DNA of 64,000 bases from positions 302,406 to 366,405 of the forward strand of contig DASYHQ010000013.1 in the NCBI GenBank assembly GCA_035998445.1. The letters run 5' to 3'. The notes beneath the pieces were generated by a model. That model worked only from the letters and a program-made list of their open reading frames with translations, did no database searches and had not been told where the DNA came from. Origin of the DNA: Tepidisphaeraceae bacterium (GTDB lineage Bacteria > Planctomycetota > Phycisphaerae > Tepidisphaerales > Tepidisphaeraceae). The translations under genes were made by a program, and so were the position numbers. Positions 62,586 through 64,000 of the stretch are shown here, piece by piece. How positions within the stretch are numbered: position 1 is the stretch's first letter; the number at the start of each line of letters is the position of its first letter.

Positions 62586-62654
62586 TCAAGCGCAAGTTTT
62601 ACCAAGACCCAGAAGGGCCCGGCGAAGCTGCGAAAGTCGAAGGGTCTGTTGCAT
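62586..62654 (-). CDS. leuL: Leucine-rich leader peptide of leuA (attenuation)
   Basis: 22 codons plus stop, starting ATG 62654 on the reverse strand, 177 bases before leuA. The peptide contains LRLSQLRRALLGL: six leucines within 13 residues, four CTT, one CTG and one CTT codon among them. The stop TGA (62588-62586) lies about 36 bases before the terminator stem. A consensus promoter with -35 TTGACA and -10 TTAAAT ends 11 bases upstream, so translation would start from a leaderless or nearly leaderless mRNA. A start at 62666 would lie inside the -10 box. The peptide is predicted from codons only. Confidence 0.62.
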   Translation of the reverse strand: MQQTLRLSQLRRALLGLGKTCA

Positions 62655-62664
62655 GTCTGCTCGC

Positions 62665-62693
62665 ATTTAAGCGGCGTTGTGGGTGATTGTCAA
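62665..62693 (-). promoter_or_regulatory. Sigma-70 promoter of the leuA leader
   Basis: TTGACA (62693-62688) and TTAAAT (62670-62665) on the reverse strand with exactly 17 bases between. The transcript should start near 62658, 3-4 bases before the leader ATG. Confidence 0.72.
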
Positions 62694-62699
62694 TATGGC

Positions 62700-62812
62700 A
62701 GAGACGCGAAGACGCGAAGGAGGCGCGAAGCAGCGCGAAGAAAACGCTGCGATCCAGATTTCTTCTTCGCGAACCTTCGCGCCTTCTTCGCGCCTTCGCG
62801 TCTCTTTATCCC
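62700..62812. repeat. GCGAAG palindrome between fabI and leuA
   Basis: AGAGACGCGAAGACGCGAAGG and, at 62790-62812, CCTTCGCGTCTCT with inner CTTCGCGCC arms form an imperfect palindrome. It is downstream of fabI and upstream of the leu leader promoter, thus probably the fabI terminator. Confidence 0.6.
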
Positions 62813-62821
62813 AGCAACGTG

Positions 62822-63616
62822 TTACAGCCCCACCGTGTTGAAGCCGCCGTCGACGAACAGGTTCTCGCCCGTCACGCCGCTGGCGAGGTCGCTCAGAAGG
62901 TAGACGGCCGTCTTGCCGACCTCGTCGCCGTCGATGTTGCGCTTCAGGGGGGCCTTGCGTTCGGTGTGGGTGAACATCTCGTCGATGCCGCCGACGGCCA
63001 TGGCACTCAGCGTGCGAACGGGGCCGGCGCTGATCGTGTTCACCCTTATCTTCTGCGGGCCGAGGTCGAACGCCAGGTAGCGGCTGGTCGCTTCCAGCGC
63101 GGCCTTCGCGACGCCCATGACGTTGTAGCCGGGGATGACCTGATTGGCGCCCAGGTAGGTGAGCGCGATGATCGACCCGCCATTGGGCATCATCGGGGCG
63201 GCGGCGCGGCTGAGGGCGATCAGGCTGTAGGCGCTGATGTCCACCGCCTGCTTGAACACCTCGCGCGGCGTGCTGGTGAAGTTACCAAAATCCTTCTTCA
63301 GATAGTCGCGGTTGGCGAACGCCAGGCAGTGGACGAGGAAGTCGATCTCGCCGAACTGTTCCTTGGCCCCGGCGAAGAAGGCCGCCATCGAGGCGTCGTC
63401 GCCGACGTCGCAGGGGAACAGCCACTCGTCCTTAAAGCCGTTCTCCTCCATCGCCTTGCGCACGCGGCGTTCGGACTTCTCGCGGTTGTCCATCGGCAAA
63501 AAACCGAACCCGCACTTGGCCCCCTGCTTCACGCAGTTGGCCGCGATGTGCGTCGCGATGCTGCGGTCGTTGGCGATGTTGAGGATCAGTCCCTTTTTCC
63601 CGTCGAGCAAGCCCAT
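62822..63616 (-). CDS. fabI: Enoyl-ACP reductase FabI
   Basis: 264 residues, AAGGAG 9 bases before ATG 63616. SDR fold with GLLDGKKGLILNIANDRSIA at the NAD-binding N-terminus, the FabI-specific CLAFANRDYLKKDFGNFTST and the catalytic Y-x6-K in YNVMGVAKAALE. The last step of each fatty-acid elongation cycle; target of triclosan in other bacteria. Genomic position: followed on the same strand by the palindrome and the leuA leader. Confidence 0.95.
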   Translation of the reverse strand: MGLLDGKKGLILNIANDRSIATHIAANCVKQGAKCGFGFLPMDNREKSERRVRKAMEENGFKDEWLFPCDVGDDASMAAFFAGAKEQFGEIDFLVHCLAFANRDYLKKDFGNFTSTPREVFKQAVDISAYSLIALSRAAAPMMPNGGSIIALTYLGANQVIPGYNVMGVAKAALEATSRYLAFDLGPQKIRVNTISAGPVRTLSAMAVGGIDEMFTHTERKAPLKRNIDGDEVGKTAVYLLSDLASGVTGENLFVDGGFNTVGL

Positions 63617-64000
63617 GAAGCACTCCTTAAAGTTTAGTCCGGTAATTTAGTGGAGGATCGTGCGCGCGACAAGGGAGGCGGTGTGGTAGGAGGTTGAACC
63701 GCCAAGAACGCCAAGGACGCCAAGAGAGGAAAAGGCGGAGGAGGCGGGTCACGTCTGGTCCCTCTCCCGGTACGCCGGGAGAGGCCAGGTGAGGGTGATT
63801 GCGAGCGGCGGAGGGCCCACGAATGGGCACGAATTGACACGAAGCAGACAAGCCGATTTCGCTGCGTACTCATTCGTGCGGCTTCGCGCCAATTCGTGGG
63901 CCGCTTTCTGCGAAGCCCACTTTAAAACGGGTGCCACGGGTCGGCGTACTCGCAGACCTGTGTCTTAGGTTGACAGAGAAGACACAGGTCTGCGAGTACG
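63617..64000. repeat. Repeat-rich spacer to the window end
   Basis: 384 bases with no gene. Contains AACGCCAAGGACGCCAAG repeats (63700-63730), a CTCTCCCGGTACGCCGGGAG hairpin (about 63764-63784), an imperfect CACGAAT/ATTCGTG palindrome (63811-63902), and, at 63945-63966 and 63979-64000, a perfect 22-base inverted repeat preceded by GGGTGCCACGGG (63929), the same GGGTGCCACG terminus as in the elements at 4029, 5639 and 6374. The last element is cut by the window edge. Confidence 0.65.

Overview
The window is high-GC chromosomal DNA and looks like a planctomycete, most likely class Phycisphaerae. Several lineage signatures point this way. Two very large exported proteins carry the planctomycete LEPR-XLL N-terminal motif. 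There are five PEP-CTERM proteins, two prepilin-like proteins with an H-x(9/10)-DG box, and DUF1080 and GH172 family proteins. The housekeeping genes (rpsB, tsf, obgE, rpmA, yidC, mnmE, fabI, leuA, panB) are intact. The lineage call is inferred from gene content; no rRNA gene or tRNA is visible.

Layout. 1-977 is the end-truncated gene of a GNAT-fold protein. 1.1-4.0 kb holds four PEP-CTERM genes, three of them tandem paralogs. 4.2-11.1 kb is an accessory zone: an 18-unit 21-bp satellite, a MITE-like palindromic element inserted at its edge, orphan lipoproteins and membrane proteins, remnants of an MmeI-like restriction-modification gene, a NERD-domain protein and an internally deleted sensor kinase. 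11.3-17 kb holds a DUF1080 protein, a receiver-like protein, a CvpA-type membrane protein, a GspE/PilB paralog with all catalytic motifs degraded, and a leuB-like dehydrogenase. 17.3-28.4 kb carries panB, an HtrA protease, a GH172 protein and the two giant LEPR-XLL proteins. 28.5-34.7 kb looks like a carbohydrate-use cluster: a LacI-family regulator, a PEP-CTERM protein, two prepilin-like proteins and a clan GH-A glycosidase. Matching palindromes lie before both the regulator and the PEP-CTERM gene.

34.7-37.3 kb is a compact envelope-stress operon (DUF3618, holin-X-like, CsbD/LEA-like). 37.7-46.5 kb holds a PpiD/SurA-like chaperone, a TPR protein, a decayed ion transporter, a GT2 glycosyltransferase, a sugar isomerase and an MBL-methyltransferase-GNAT operon. 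46.6-54.1 kb holds mlaE-mlaF, rpsB-tsf, obgE-rpmA, a BFN nuclease and a P-II gene. 54.3-63.6 kb holds an FAD oxidoreductase, mnmE, yidC, a phosphoesterase, leuA and fabI.

The most notable signal is upstream of leuA: a consensus promoter, a leucine-rich leader peptide starting at or within a few bases of the inferred transcript start, and a strong intrinsic terminator, i.e. a classic-looking leucine attenuator in a planctomycete. The other main theme is the density of distinct hairpin or palindrome families in the intergenic spaces, several present in two or more copies in this window.
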